Positions 9,575-19,391 of a stretch of 64,000 nucleotides of DNA are shown here, piece after piece. The position numbers and the translations under genes were made by a program. Source of the stretch: Agrobacterium tumefaciens str. B6. Its GTDB lineage: Bacteria; Pseudomonadota; Alphaproteobacteria; Rhizobiales; Rhizobiaceae. A model generated the notes under the pieces. The model was not told where the DNA came from. It searched no databases and saw only the letters and a program-made list of their open reading frames with translations. Where the stretch lies: assembly GCF_001541315.1 (NCBI RefSeq), contig NZ_LMVK01000004.1:82479-146478 (forward strand). Direction: 5' to 3'. Position 1 is the first letter of the stretch. The number at the start of each line of letters is the position of its first letter.

Positions 9575-11080
9575 TTGACAACATTCTCTGATCTTGGCCT
9601 GAGCCAAAAAGTTCTTTCCGCTATTGCAGATGCCGGCTACACGACGCCGACACCCATTCAGGCTGGCGCCATTCCGCCGGCGCTGGAAAAGCGTGATATC
9701 TGCGGTATCGCACAGACCGGCACGGGCAAAACCGCGTCCTTCGTTCTGCCGATGCTCACCCTGCTCGAAAAGGGCCGTGCGCGCGCCAGAATGCCGCGCA
9801 CCCTGATCCTCGAGCCGACCCGTGAGCTTGCAGCACAGGTGGCGGAGAACTTCGAGAAATACGGCAAGAATCACAAGCTGAACGTCGCCCTCCTCATCGG
9901 CGGTGTTTCCTTCGAAGACCAGGACCGCAAGCTGGAGCGCGGCGCCGATGTGCTGATCTGCACGCCCGGCCGCCTTCTCGACCATTGCGAGCGCGGCAAG
10001 CTCCTGATGACCGGCGTGGAAATCCTCGTCATCGACGAAGCCGACCGCATGCTCGACATGGGCTTCATTCCCGATATCGAGCGTATCGCCAAGATGATCC
10101 CCTTCACCCGGCAGACGCTGTTCTTCTCGGCCACCATGCCGCCGGAAATCCAGAAGCTGGCTGACCGGTTCCTTCAGAACCCGACCCGTATCGAAGTCGC
10201 CAAGCCTTCTTCCACGGCAAAGACCGTGACGCAGCGCATCGTCGCCGCGCACAACAAGGACTATGAGAAGCGCGCCGTGCTGCGCGATCTCGTCCGTGCC
10301 GAGGAAGCCGAACTCAAGAACGCGATCATCTTCTGCAACCGCAAGAAGGATGTGGCCGATCTGTTCCGCTCGCTCGACCGCCACGGCTTTTCCGTGGGCG
10401 CGCTGCATGGCGACATGGACCAGCGTTCGCGCACCACGATGCTGCAGAACTTCCGCGACGGAAACCTGTCGCTGCTGGTCGCCTCCGACGTCGCGGCACG
10501 CGGGCTGGATATTCCCGATGTCAGCCACGTCTTCAACTTCGACGTTCCCATTCATGCCGAAGACTATGTCCACCGCATCGGCCGTACCGGTCGTGCGGGC
10601 CGTTCGGGCAAGGCCTTCACCCTCGTCACCAAGAGCGATGCGAAATATCTCGACGCGATCGAAAAGCTGATCGCCGAGAAGATCGAGTGGCTGAGCGGTG
10701 ACCTGTCCTCACTCCCCGCGCCCATGGAAAGCTTCGAGAGCAATTCCAGCCGCCGGGGGCCCAAGGAACGTGGCGGTAGAGGTCGCGACAGGAACCGTCG
10801 CGATGCACCCGCATCGCCGGTCGAAAACATCAATCAGGATGCACAGTCCGCTGTGGATACGGACATTGCGGCTCACGGAGAAGACAAGGTGAAGGCAGAA
10901 CGCAGACCGGAAAAGACCCCGCGCAATTCCGAGCGCAACAGCCGCAACCAGCCGCACGCCAATGACGACAACCGCGACCGCCGCCGCCATTATCGCGACC
11001 ACGACGATGGCCCGACACCGGTTGGTTTCGGCGACGACATTCCCGCCTTCATGCTGATCGTGGCCAACGCTAAGGCTTGA
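9575..11080 (+). CDS. rhlE: DEAD-box ATP-dependent RNA helicase, RhlE type
   Basis: 501 residues from the TTG start. Both RecA-like domains are present: Q motif in TPTPIQ, motif I AQTGTGKT (46-53), DEAD (154-157), SAT, and HRIGRTGRAGR. The last 130 residues are rich in Arg, Asn and Asp, a typical basic RNA-binding tail, ending in a conserved-looking hydrophobic cap. The TTG at 9575 (product beginning MTTFSDLGL) is chosen because helicase homology starts there; the longer frame from 9488 adds non-homologous sequence. RhlE helicases remodel RNA in ribosome assembly and mRNA decay. Confidence 0.9.
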   Translation: MTTFSDLGLSQKVLSAIADAGYTTPTPIQAGAIPPALEKRDICGIAQTGTGKTASFVLPMLTLLEKGRARARMPRTLILEPTRELAAQVAENFEKYGKNHKLNVALLIGGVSFEDQDRKLERGADVLICTPGRLLDHCERGKLLMTGVEILVIDEADRMLDMGFIPDIERIAKMIPFTRQTLFFSATMPPEIQKLADRFLQNPTRIEVAKPSSTAKTVTQRIVAAHNKDYEKRAVLRDLVRAEEAELKNAIIFCNRKKDVADLFRSLDRHGFSVGALHGDMDQRSRTTMLQNFRDGNLSLLVASDVAARGLDIPDVSHVFNFDVPIHAEDYVHRIGRTGRAGRSGKAFTLVTKSDAKYLDAIEKLIAEKIEWLSGDLSSLPAPMESFESNSSRRGPKERGGRGRDRNRRDAPASPVENINQDAQSAVDTDIAAHGEDKVKAERRPEKTPRNSERNSRNQPHANDDNRDRRRHYRDHDDGPTPVGFGDDIPAFMLIVANAKA

Positions 11081-11088
11081 CCAGCGCA

Positions 11089-11514
11089 ATGGACAATATG
11101 ACATCAACCATCAAGCCCGGCCTCGATTTTCCGGGCGTTGGTGTCGGCCTTGTCATATTGCGTAACGAGCGCGTACTTTTATGCCGGCGCCTGAAGGCGC
11201 CGGAAGCCGGATACTGGAGCATTCCGGGCGGCAAGGTCGATCACCTTGAAACTTCCCTCGCCGCAGCACGCCGCGAGGCCGAAGAGGAAACCGGCCTTGA
11301 GATCGGCGACGTCGAATTTCTCTGTCATAGCGAATTTATCGATACGCAAGACCGTCACCACTGGGTTTCGCTGATCTTCGTCACCCGCGACGCGCAGGGT
11401 GAGCCGGCATTGACCGAACCAGACAAACTTTCCGCCATCGGCTGGTTCGATCCGGGTGAACTTCCCGAACCCATCTCCGCCTTTGCCAGGGACGCCCTGG
11501 CCGCCCTGAAATAA
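11089..11514 (+). CDS. Nudix hydrolase
   Basis: About 141 residues. A complete Nudix box is present: GKVDHLE, then seven residues, then REAEEETGL, matching GX5EX7REUXEEXGU, so the metal-dependent pyrophosphohydrolase site is intact. The substrate (nucleotide di- or triphosphate or sugar) is not evident; the length fits MutT/ADP-ribose pyrophosphatase-like members. The start is uncertain: a TTG at 11077 overlaps the helicase stop codon, while ATGs at 11089 and 11098 also fit. The close junction implies one transcript with the helicase gene. Confidence 0.85.
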   Translation: MDNMTSTIKPGLDFPGVGVGLVILRNERVLLCRRLKAPEAGYWSIPGGKVDHLETSLAAARREAEEETGLEIGDVEFLCHSEFIDTQDRHHWVSLIFVTRDAQGEPALTEPDKLSAIGWFDPGELPEPISAFARDALAALK

Positions 11515-11713
11515 GGCCGCACAAGCGGCCAACCGGCCCCGCCTGCAGGCAACAAGGGCGTTCGACGGGCAATTTCACACAGTCATACGATCTATACGCC
11601 GGAGTTGGATTTACCCTCTCCGCGCTATATCTTTTCCAGAAATACAAAAATGAAAGAACGTCTTTGCGCCAGGCTTTCAGAATTCAATTTAAAATTGCTT
11701 AAATTAGCTTCAT

Positions 11714-11746
11714 GTAAAAAACCGCCCCAGTTGCCTGAAGCGGTTT
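11714..11746 (-). terminator. intrinsic terminator reading on the minus strand
   Basis: Seven-bp stem (11719-11725 with 11740-11746), 14-base loop and a run of T on the minus strand. No annotated gene on that strand ends here, which is the main hint for an unannotated RNA upstream. Confidence 0.65.
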
Positions 11747-11857
11747 ATACGTAATGAAAAAAATAGAATATAGAATGTAATATAGTCTGGCAGTGCTTAT
11801 AATCGGAACACTTTCCGAGGCCTGTTACAGCCAATTTCAGTCGTCCCCTGAAACAGT
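11714..11857 (-). ncRNA. candidate small RNA, minus strand
   Basis: Predicted transcript of about 140 nt. A promoter lies upstream: TTGACG (11884-11889, minus), 17-bp spacer, TTAGAT (11861-11866). A 5-prime hairpin pairs TTTCAG with CTGAAA (11835-11853), and the transcript ends in an intrinsic terminator whose stem pairs 11719-11725 with 11740-11746, followed on the minus strand by a T-run. No open frame of note lies inside. I recognise no known sRNA family; expression is unproven. Confidence 0.45.
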
Positions 11858-12389
11858 TACATCTAAGCTAATCATTTACTTTCCGTCAAGCAAATCTTCT
11901 CGCAAATGCGAAAAAAACATGGCGTAAAAGCGGTGAATAATTGGAAGGATTATATATTCGTCATATATATCAATAAATTATGCAATTGATAATAAAATGT
12001 GCATGTTTTTGTGCTGCACTCTGAAAAGCATAAACCTAGCTCAGTCTTTTCTAAACTGTGCTTATACGCGGCACATGTAATAGATTTATGAAGTAACGCA
12101 ACTCACGGCAGGAACACGAAATACCTCCTCGTCCAGTCGGCGCAAAGGAGGAACAACTTCACCGCAAGAACAGCCGCGCCGTGAGACCGGTCGCGCGCAA
12201 TTGCACCGAACGCAAACAATCAAAAGTTGTTGGACTGCTCCGCGCCCTCGAATCGGGCAACTTCCGATCAAAACCGCCGCCCTGCGCTTGGCGATATGCG
12301 ATTAAGATGAAACCGCAGCGATTTTTCCTTTGGAAAACCGGTTGTTGCCGATAAACATCAAGCCGGGACAACAGGATTTCTATCGCGTC

Positions 12390-13469
12390 ATGCTTTCACT
12401 TCGCCTGCTAACGATCATCGCCGGTTTTGCCTTCGCGGGCTCAGCAAGCGCGGCATCGATTGGCATTGTTGCCCCGCAGAACGGTCCTTACGAGCTTCTG
12501 GGCCAGCAGATGCGGCAGGGGGCGAAGGCGGCGGCGGCCAAGCTCGGGCTTGATGTCGTGGAAATCCACGAGAGCTGCGAAGACGGCAGCGGCGGCGCGA
12601 TTGCCGATGGCCTCGTGGCGGCCAAGGTCAGCGCCGCGATCGGGTTTTTATGCACGGAGACGCTTCAGGGCGTTCTGCCGCCATTGAAAGCGGCCGCCAT
12701 TCCCGCGATCACACTTTCCAGCCGCGCGCCGATCCTGATGGAAGATGCGCTGAAATACGGCTGGCCGCTCTTCCGCCTCGCCCCATCAGACCGGGCCGAA
12801 TCGGACAGGATCGCCGAAGTCATCCTGCGCGACTGGAAGGGACACTCCATCGGACTTGTGGATGACGGCACGATCTATAGCCGCGAGCTGGTGGACCGCA
12901 TCCGCTCGGCGCTCGAGGAAAACGGCCTCAAACCCACCTTCACCGATACGATGCGGCCCAACCAGGAACAGCAGGTAGCGCTGGTGCGCCGGCTGGCGCG
13001 CACCGGCATCTCCCATGTCTTCGTGGGCGCAGAGCGCAACGACGTCGCGATCATCGCCCGGGATGCCGCATCCGAAAACCTTCCCTTGACCATCATGGGC
13101 GGCGACGCCATGAACGCCGCCAACAACCCGGTTCCCCTGGTCGCGAATGTGCTGGCCGTCACGCGCCCGGCCTATGACGCCCTACCCTCCGCCCAAGCCA
13201 TCGCCGGCGAATTGCGGGGCGCAGGCATCGAACCTGAGGGCTATATCCTGCCCGCTTATGCCGCGGCCGAACTCACCGCCGCCCTTGCAGAGGCAGTGCA
13301 GGCGCAGTCGAAACCCGGGCCGGAAATATTGGCTGGCGGCGCCGTCTTCAAAACCGTCATCGGCGATCTCGGCTTCAACCCGTCACACGACCTTTCCGAC
13401 AATCCCTATCGCCTGCAGCGCTGGAACGGCCAGCGTTTCGAACCGGCGGACAAGGCGGAAAGACAATAG
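12390..13469 (+). CDS. periplasmic leucine-family-type binding protein (Peripla_BP_6)
   Basis: 359 residues from the ATG at 12390, chosen because it opens a clean signal peptide (hydrophobic core, cleavage after SASA near residue 21). The mature part follows the type I periplasmic binding fold used by branched-chain amino-acid and amide receptors: IGIVAPQNGPYE at the N-terminus and the GGDAMNAANN loop region in the C-lobe. No permease or ATPase gene adjoins, so it is either an orphan receptor or works with a transporter elsewhere. The ligand is unknown. Confidence 0.8.
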   Translation: MLSLRLLTIIAGFAFAGSASAASIGIVAPQNGPYELLGQQMRQGAKAAAAKLGLDVVEIHESCEDGSGGAIADGLVAAKVSAAIGFLCTETLQGVLPPLKAAAIPAITLSSRAPILMEDALKYGWPLFRLAPSDRAESDRIAEVILRDWKGHSIGLVDDGTIYSRELVDRIRSALEENGLKPTFTDTMRPNQEQQVALVRRLARTGISHVFVGAERNDVAIIARDAASENLPLTIMGGDAMNAANNPVPLVANVLAVTRPAYDALPSAQAIAGELRGAGIEPEGYILPAYAAAELTAALAEAVQAQSKPGPEILAGGAVFKTVIGDLGFNPSHDLSDNPYRLQRWNGQRFEPADKAERQ

Positions 13470-13600
13470 GCAACGCGGCAGCAACGGAAATTCGATGAAA
13501 CGCGGCTGAAAACCGCCGGCAACCGCGCGGCCAGCCGTTTCAAACCCGGATACTTGATGTTAAAGGCAGCTTACGCAACGCGTCGAGAGGAGTTTGCCCC

Positions 13601-14278
13601 ATGTCCCTGCCCATCCGCATAGCCCCTTCCATTCTGGCTGCCAATTTCGCCAAGCTCGGACAGGAAGTCGCCGATGTCACGGAAGCAGGCGCGGACTGGA
13701 TCCATCTCGATGTGATGGATGGCCATTTCGTCCCCAATATTTCCTTCGGCCCTGATGTCATCAAGGCGCTGCGCCCGCACAGCATGGCGTTCTTCGACTG
13801 CCATCTGATGATCGCACCCGTTGATCCCTATCTCGAAGCCTTCGCCAAGGCCGGCTGTGACAGCATCACCGTGCACGCGGAAGCAGGGCCTCACCTGCAC
13901 CGCTCGCTGCAGACGATCCGCGGGCTCGGCAGGAAGGCCGGCGTGACGCTGAACCCCGCCACGCCGCTTTCGGTTATCGAGAACGTGCTTGATGATGTCG
14001 ATCTCGTCCTGATCATGAGCGTCAATCCCGGTTTCGGCGGGCAGAAGTTCATTCCGGCCATGCTCGACAAGATCCGCGCGGCAAAGGCAATGATCGGCGA
14101 CCGGCCGATCGAACTGGAAGTGGATGGCGGCGTGACGGCGGAAACCGCGGGCGCAATCGTTGCCGCCGGTGCGAATGCGCTGGTGGCCGGCTCGGCCGTC
14201 TTCAAGGGCGATGGCGTCGCCGACTACCGCAAGACCGTCGCTCAGTTGCGTGCGGCGGCGGAAGCCGGGCGGACGTAG
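13601..14278 (+). CDS. rpe: ribulose-phosphate 3-epimerase
   Basis: Interconverts ribulose-5-phosphate and xylulose-5-phosphate (pentose phosphate and Calvin pathways). 225 residues, TIM barrel. Family motifs seen: [10 protein letters not shown] at the start, [12 protein letters not shown] with metal-binding His and catalytic Asp, [12 protein letters not shown], and EVDGGVT with the second catalytic Asp. A GGAG ribosome site precedes the ATG. A membrane-protein gene follows after 61 bp. Confidence 0.96.
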   Translation: MSLPIRIAPSILAANFAKLGQEVADVTEAGADWIHLDVMDGHFVPNISFGPDVIKALRPHSMAFFDCHLMIAPVDPYLEAFAKAGCDSITVHAEAGPHLHRSLQTIRGLGRKAGVTLNPATPLSVIENVLDDVDLVLIMSVNPGFGGQKFIPAMLDKIRAAKAMIGDRPIELEVDGGVTAETAGAIVAAGANALVAGSAVFKGDGVADYRKTVAQLRAAAEAGRT

Positions 14279-14339
14279 CCCGCCACCGCTGAATGCGGAC
14301 AGGCCGGAGACGGCACAGCAAGGCGTTGGGGGGATTTTC

Positions 14340-14846
14340 ATGGGAAGCGACAGGCGGGGGTTCCGGGACACGGCTTCGGCAGCGCTATTTACGCTGCTCG
14401 GCGCGTTTGTCTGGGCCCTCTGCTCAGCCGCGGCCGCCGCCATCGGCCTCTATGTCAGGAACCGGCTGGAAACCGACCACGCCACCGACATAATCACGCT
14501 TTTCTTCGTGGGCGGCCTTTTCGGCTGGATGCTAGCCATGGCCGCGTTGCACTTCCTCCCCCCGTCCACCGCCCTGCCGCTGCGTTTCGCGGCGGCCTGT
14601 CTTGCCATCGCTTTTTTCACGCTGGCTATCGCGGCGGCGTTCTTCGCTTTCGAGTACCGGATTTTCTATGCGCAATGGCACGCGCCGGCATTCTCCCGCA
14701 TCTGGTTTTTCCAGCAACTCTTCACATCGCTCGGCGCGATTTACCAGTTCTGCGTTCTGGGTCTTGGATTATATCTACCCTTTGCCGCCGTTCCGCTCCT
14801 GCCTGCGGGTGCATTCCTTTGCCGACGTGCGCAACGAGCAACATAG
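14340..14846 (+). CDS. hypothetical four-helix membrane protein
   Basis: 168 residues. Four hydrophobic stretches of about 20 residues (approximately 14-36, 50-70, 80-104, 125-150) predict an integral inner-membrane protein with a short Arg-rich C-terminus. The ATG at 14340 is preceded by a GGGGGGAT ribosome site; the longer in-frame start inside rpe is rejected. No domain is recognised. It lies between rpe and purB on the same strand. Confidence 0.75.
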   Translation: MGSDRRGFRDTASAALFTLLGAFVWALCSAAAAAIGLYVRNRLETDHATDIITLFFVGGLFGWMLAMAALHFLPPSTALPLRFAAACLAIAFFTLAIAAAFFAFEYRIFYAQWHAPAFSRIWFFQQLFTSLGAIYQFCVLGLGLYLPFAAVPLLPAGAFLCRRAQRAT

Positions 14847-14927
14847 GCATGTGGCTTGATAGATTGAGATTACCGGAACACTTTGCTAAACGGGCAGCAA
14901 AATTCCTCCACAAAGAAAGTCATTGCC

Positions 14928-16235
14928 ATGATCCCTCGTTACTCCCGGCCGGAAATGGTCGCCATCTGGTCGCCGGAAACAAAGTTCCGCATCTGGTTCG
15001 AGATCGAGGCACATGCCTGTGACGCGCTGGCCGAACTCGGCGTCATCCCCAAGTCGGCTGCCCAGACCATCTGGGAAAAGGGCGGCAGCGCCACCTTCGA
15101 CGTCGCCCGCATCGATGAAATCGAAGCCGTCACCAAGCATGACGTCATCGCCTTCCTCACCCATCTTGCCGAATTTGTCGGTCCCGACAGCCGTTTCGTG
15201 CATCAGGGCATGACCTCGTCGGACGTGCTTGATACCACGCTCAACATCCAGCTCGTGCGCGCCGCCGATCTTCTGCTCGCCGATATGGACCGGGTTCTGG
15301 CAGCGCTGAAAACCCGCGCCTTCGAACACAAGAACACGGTGCGCATCGGCCGCAGCCACGGCATCCATGCCGAGCCCACCACCATGGGTCTGACCTTTGC
15401 CCGCTTTTATGCCGAGATGCACCGCAACCGCGAGCGCCTCGTCAATGCCCGCGCCGAAATCGCCACGGGCGCGATCTCCGGCGCCGTCGGCACCTTCGCC
15501 AATATCGATCCGCGCGTCGAAGAACATGTCTGCGAAAAGCTCGGCCTCATCCCCGAGCCGGTCTCCACGCAGGTCATCCCGCGTGACCGCCACGCCATGT
15601 TCTTCGCGACCCTCGGCGTCATCGCCTCGTCGATCGAAAACGTCGCCATCGAAATCCGCCACATGCAGCGCACCGAGGTTCTGGAAGCGGAAGAGTTCTT
15701 CTCGCCGGGCCAGAAGGGTTCGTCCGCCATGCCGCACAAGCGCAACCCGGTTCTGACCGAAAACCTCACCGGCCTTGCCCGGCTGGTGCGCATGTCCGTC
15801 GTTCCGGCAATGGAAAACGTTGCACTATGGCACGAGCGCGATATCAGCCACTCCTCGGTCGAGCGCGCCATCGGCCCCGACACGACCGTCACGCTCGACT
15901 TCGCGCTGAACCGTCTGGCCGGCGTCATCGAAAAGCTGGTGATCTACCCGGACAACATGCTGAAGAACATGAACAAGTTCCGCGGCCTCGTGCATTCGCA
16001 GCGCGTTCTGCTGGCGCTGACGCAGGCAGGCGTTTCCCGCGAGGACGCCTATCGTCTCGTCCAGCGCAACGCCATGAAGGTGTGGGAACAGGGCGCCGAC
16101 TTCCTTGAGGAACTGCTGGGCGACGAGGAAGTGCGCGCCGCACTTCCCGAAGAGGTCATCCGCGAAAAGTTCGACCTCGGTTACCACACCAAGCATGTCG
16201 ACACGATCTTCACCCGCGTCTTCGGCAACGCCTGA
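14928..16235 (+). CDS. purB: adenylosuccinate lyase
   Basis: Catalyses two fumarate-releasing steps of purine synthesis: SAICAR to AICAR, and adenylosuccinate to AMP. 435 residues. The fumarase/ASL signature GSSAMPHKRNP is at 264-274, with the catalytic loop Ser265/Ser266, and the TSSDVLDT and GRSHGIHAEP segments are intact. The ATG at 14928 starts the conserved MIPRYSRPEM; the upstream in-frame ATG at 14883 is rejected. First gene of the purine cluster. Confidence 0.97.
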   Translation: MIPRYSRPEMVAIWSPETKFRIWFEIEAHACDALAELGVIPKSAAQTIWEKGGSATFDVARIDEIEAVTKHDVIAFLTHLAEFVGPDSRFVHQGMTSSDVLDTTLNIQLVRAADLLLADMDRVLAALKTRAFEHKNTVRIGRSHGIHAEPTTMGLTFARFYAEMHRNRERLVNARAEIATGAISGAVGTFANIDPRVEEHVCEKLGLIPEPVSTQVIPRDRHAMFFATLGVIASSIENVAIEIRHMQRTEVLEAEEFFSPGQKGSSAMPHKRNPVLTENLTGLARLVRMSVVPAMENVALWHERDISHSSVERAIGPDTTVTLDFALNRLAGVIEKLVIYPDNMLKNMNKFRGLVHSQRVLLALTQAGVSREDAYRLVQRNAMKVWEQGADFLEELLGDEEVRAALPEEVIREKFDLGYHTKHVDTIFTRVFGNA

Positions 16236-16316
16236 GACTTGAGCTGAGTAAGAGACCTTGAAGTTAATGTCGCCGCGACCTTGATCGCGGCGGCATCACA
16301 ACACAGATATGGGCGC

Positions 16317-16880
16317 ATGAAAGTTTCAGAAGCAGATATCCTGATCGTCCCCGGTTATACCAATTCCGGCCCCGACCACTGGCAGAGCCGCTGGGAGCGC
16401 AAGCTTTCCACCGCCCGTCGCGTCGAGCAGGCCGAATGGGCCAAACCCGTGAAGGAAGATTGGGTCGCCCGGCTGGTGGAAGAGGTCAACGCCTCCACCA
16501 AGCCCATCGTCCTCGTCGCCCATTCCCTTGGCGTGCCGACCGTCATCCACGCCCTGCCGGAAATCGGCAAGAAGGTGTCCGGTGCGCTGTTCGTTGCGCC
16601 GCCCGATGTCGCCAATCCCGATATCCGGCCCAAGCACCTGATGACCTTCGGGCCTTACCCGCGCGATCCGCTGCCTTTCCCGACGATCACCATCGCCAGC
16701 CGGAACGATCCTTTCGGCTCCTATGAACACGCCGATGACATTGCCGCCGCCTGGGGTTCGTTGCTGATCGACGCCGGCATGTCCGGCCATATCAACAGCG
16801 AGTCCGGCCATGGTCCGTGGCCGGAAGGCGGCATGGTGTTCGCCCAGTTCCTGAGCAGGCTGAAGGCTGTCGAGCCCTGA
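16317..16880 (+). CDS. RBBP9/YdeN-type serine hydrolase
   Basis: 187 residues, small alpha/beta hydrolase. The N-terminus IVPGYTNSGPDHWQS is characteristic of the RBBP9/YdeN family; the nucleophile elbow is AHSLG, with the terminal His in SGHGPWPEG. The family includes poorly characterised carboxylesterases and aminopeptidases. It sits between purB and purC but has no evident link to purine synthesis. A strong hairpin without a T-tract lies at 16271-16292 just upstream. Confidence 0.85.
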   Translation: MKVSEADILIVPGYTNSGPDHWQSRWERKLSTARRVEQAEWAKPVKEDWVARLVEEVNASTKPIVLVAHSLGVPTVIHALPEIGKKVSGALFVAPPDVANPDIRPKHLMTFGPYPRDPLPFPTITIASRNDPFGSYEHADDIAAAWGSLLIDAGMSGHINSESGHGPWPEGGMVFAQFLSRLKAVEP

Positions 16881-17083
16881 CGGCGGCGGCCGTGCGGGCC
16901 GCCTCCCCTTCGATCTGCCCCGGAAGCCCATTTTCCGGGTGCCGCGGTTTCTCCGGCCTGTCACAAGAATTGAAGGGAAATATGCGAGCCGCATTGTAGA
17001 ATGCACTCTTTTCCTTTATGGGACCGCTTCAAAGACCAAACGCAACGCCACCAGAATCGGCGTCAACCAAGAGACCTGCAATT

Positions 17084-17848
17084 ATGAACCGTCGCCGCCG
17101 TATTTACGAAGGCAAGGCCAAGATCCTCTACGAAGGTCCGGAGCCAGGCACGCTTATCCAGTTCTTCAAGGACGATGCGACCGCCTTCAACAAGAAGAAG
17201 CATGAAGTCATCGACGGCAAGGGTGTGCTGAACAACCGTATCTGCGAATATGTCTTCACGCATCTGAACAAGATCGGCATTCCCACCCACTTCATCCGCC
17301 GCCTCAACATGCGCGAGCAGCTGATCAAGGAAGTGGAGATGATCCCGCTTGAGATCGTCGTGCGCAATGTCGCCGCCGGCTCGCTCTCCAAGCGCCTCGG
17401 CATCGAGGAAGGCGTGGTGCTGCCGCGCTCGATCATCGAGTTTTATTACAAGTCGGATGAGCTGGAAGACCCGATGGTCTCGGAAGAACACATCACGGCT
17501 TTCGGCTGGGCCAACCCCGCCGAGCTTGATGACATCATGGCGCTCGCCATCCGCGTCAACGACTTCCTGTCCGGCCTGTTCCTCGGCGTCGGCATCCAGC
17601 TCGTCGATTTCAAGATCGAATGCGGCCGGCTCTTTGAAGGCGACATGATGCGCATCATCCTCGCCGATGAGATTTCGCCAGACAGCTGCCGCCTGTGGGA
17701 CATCGAGACCCAGAAAAAGATGGACAAGGACCTGTTCCGCCGCGATATGGGCGGACTTGTGGAAGCCTATTCCGAAGTGGCGCGCCGTCTCGGCATCATC
17801 AATGAAAACGAACCGATCCGCGGCACCGGTCCTGTCCTGGTAAAGTAA
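17084..17848 (+). CDS. purC: SAICAR synthetase
   Basis: ATP-dependent ligase joining CAIR and aspartate to form SAICAR in purine synthesis. 254 residues. The start segment [15 protein letters not shown] and the internal [18 protein letters not shown] and LVDFKIECG segments are typical of bacterial PurC. The ATG at 17084 gives the standard N-terminus; the frame opens earlier but homology does not. It heads purC-purS-purQ, whose intergenic gaps are 55 and 20 bp. Confidence 0.97.
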   Translation: MNRRRRIYEGKAKILYEGPEPGTLIQFFKDDATAFNKKKHEVIDGKGVLNNRICEYVFTHLNKIGIPTHFIRRLNMREQLIKEVEMIPLEIVVRNVAAGSLSKRLGIEEGVVLPRSIIEFYYKSDELEDPMVSEEHITAFGWANPAELDDIMALAIRVNDFLSGLFLGVGIQLVDFKIECGRLFEGDMMRIILADEISPDSCRLWDIETQKKMDKDLFRRDMGGLVEAYSEVARRLGIINENEPIRGTGPVLVK

Positions 17849-17903
17849 TATCGGCCTCGTGAAGTAATATTGGCCTAACAAGGTAAAATCAGGAGAAGAT
17901 CAG

Positions 17904-18146
17904 GTGATCAAGGCACGGGTGACTGTTACGCTGAAGAACGGCGTTCTCGATCCGCAGGGCAAGGCAATCGAAGGCGCGCTCGGCAGCCTCGGTTTCGGTG
18001 GCGTCGGCCATGTCCGTCAGGGCAAGGTCTTCGATCTGGAGCTGGAAGGCGCCGACAAGGCCAAGGCCGAGACCGACCTGAAGGCGATGTGCGAAAAGCT
18101 CCTGGCCAACACGGTCATCGAAAACTACGCTATCGCCATCCTCTGA
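17904..18146 (+). CDS. purS: FGAM synthase subunit PurS
   Basis: 80 residues, GTG start with an AGGAGAAG ribosome site. PurS dimers bridge PurQ and small PurL and help channel ammonia. The [19 protein letters not shown] opening and the ENYAI ending are standard for the family. Its presence goes with the short PurL further along. Confidence 0.96.
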   Translation: MIKARVTVTLKNGVLDPQGKAIEGALGSLGFGGVGHVRQGKVFDLELEGADKAKAETDLKAMCEKLLANTVIENYAIAIL

Positions 18147-18166
18147 AGCCGCAGGAGCCGCCGTCC

Positions 18167-18838
18167 ATGAAATCCGCTGTCGTCCAACTTCCCGGCCTCA
18201 ACCGCGACCGCGACATGATCGCGGCGCTGACGAAAATTTCCGGAAGCGCGCCCGTCACCATCTGGCAGACGGAAACGGATATTCCCGATGTCGATCTCAT
18301 CGTCATTCCGGGCGGCTTCTCCTATGGTGACTACCTGCGTTGCGGCGCCATCGCCGCGCGCATGCCGGTCATGCAGGCCATCCGCGAAAAGGCCGAAAAA
18401 GGCGTCAAGGTTCTCGGCGTCTGCAACGGCTTCCAGATTCTGGTCGAAGCCGGCATGCTGCCCGGTGCGCTGATGCGCAACGCCTCGCTGAAATTCGTCT
18501 GCCGTGAAGTGAAGCTCGAAGTCGCCAACAACGACACCGATTTCACACGCGCTTACGACAAGGGCCAGATCCTGCGCTGCCCAGTCGCCCATCATGACGG
18601 CAACTATTTCGTCGAAGCCGAAGAGCTGAAGGCGCTGGAAGGCAACGGCCAGGTGGTGTTCCGTTATGCCGAGGGGACCAACCCCAACGGCTCGCTGAAC
18701 GACATTGCCGGCGTCATCAACGCCAGGGGCAATGTTCTCGGCATGATGCCGCATCCGGAAAACCTCATCGAAGCCGCCCATGGCGGCAATGACGGCCGCG
18801 GCCTCTTCGCTTCGGCGCTCGGCGTCATCGCAGCCTGA
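18167..18838 (+). CDS. purQ: FGAM synthase glutaminase subunit PurQ
   Basis: Glutamine amidotransferase (class I) that supplies ammonia to PurL. 223 residues. Catalytic Cys86 in GVCNGFQ, with His196 and Glu198 in MPHPENL completing the triad. It follows purS by 20 bp with a GGAG site and ends at a strong terminator. Confidence 0.97.
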   Translation: MKSAVVQLPGLNRDRDMIAALTKISGSAPVTIWQTETDIPDVDLIVIPGGFSYGDYLRCGAIAARMPVMQAIREKAEKGVKVLGVCNGFQILVEAGMLPGALMRNASLKFVCREVKLEVANNDTDFTRAYDKGQILRCPVAHHDGNYFVEAEELKALEGNGQVVFRYAEGTNPNGSLNDIAGVINARGNVLGMMPHPENLIEAAHGGNDGRGLFASALGVIAA

Positions 18839-18845
18839 TAGACCG

Positions 18846-18870
18846 GGCGGGCTTCAGGCCCGCCTTTTTT
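18846..18870 (+). terminator. terminator of purC-purS-purQ
   Basis: Seven-bp GC stem (18846-18852 with 18858-18864), 5-base loop, six Ts. Confidence 0.9.
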
Positions 18871-18916
18871 GATGCCGGCTTTCGGCGCTGTTTCGGCTTT
18901 TCTTCTGGATGACCTG

Positions 18917-19321
18917 ATGCCCCGTCTTCTTCGACACAATGCCCATAAAGCCGCCGGATTGATCCTCGCTGCCGCCGCACTTGCCGCCTGCCAACCGAAA
19001 CCGCAGCCGGCTGCCTCCGTCTCCCGCGCGGCCCTGCCGACCATGGAACGGATCGCGCTTGGCGCGAATGCCTGCTGGTTCAAGTCGGGCGATGCGGCCT
19101 TCAAGGCCTATCGTCTGGCCCCTGAACTCAACTCCTTCTCCGGCCGCCCGCGCATCCTGCTCGTGCCGCGCAACAGCCCGGAATCGCGCCCCATGCTGGT
19201 GGTTCAGGCCGAAGGCAATCCGGCAAAGCTCGACGCTTTCGGACCCGTGATGAACGAAGCCATTTCCGGCCGCATCGCAACCGACGTCAAGCGCTGGGCG
19301 AACGGCGGCAAGGGCTGCTGA
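18917..19321 (+). CDS. small lipoprotein
   Basis: 134 residues. A lipobox LAAC closes a hydrophobic signal segment at about residue 24, so it is probably lipidated and exported. The mature part has two more Cys residues (NACWF and the last residue), which might form a disulfide. No named domain is recognised. The chosen ATG at 18917 gives an n-region MPRLLRHN; an upstream frame overlaps the purQ terminator and is rejected. It is separated from purQ by that terminator and so needs its own promoter. Confidence 0.75.
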   Translation: MPRLLRHNAHKAAGLILAAAALAACQPKPQPAASVSRAALPTMERIALGANACWFKSGDAAFKAYRLAPELNSFSGRPRILLVPRNSPESRPMLVVQAEGNPAKLDAFGPVMNEAISGRIATDVKRWANGGKGC

Positions 19322-19391
19322 TCGACAAGCGCGGAAACGGTCCGCGGCGGGCGCATCGGTTAGTTCTTAGCTTGGGATGCATCGTTTCTAT

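Larger units (their letters stand above)
11515..12389. other. AT-rich 0.9-kb intergenic region without a protein gene
   Basis: Base composition falls clearly below that of the neighbours between about 11640 and 12080. No open frame with a believable ribosome site was found on either strand. A minus-strand promoter, two hairpins and an intrinsic terminator (listed separately) suggest a small RNA here. The right-hand 300 bp is GC-normal; short minus-strand frames there have no supporting signals. Confidence 0.6.

Noticed and set aside
12086..12371. Two short minus-strand frames (61 and 70 residues) upstream of the binding-protein gene
   Set aside because: No ribosome sites and no protein-like composition.
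16271..16292. Hairpin CGCCGCGA/TCGCGGCG after purB
   Set aside because: Strong stem but no T-tract, so not called as a terminator.
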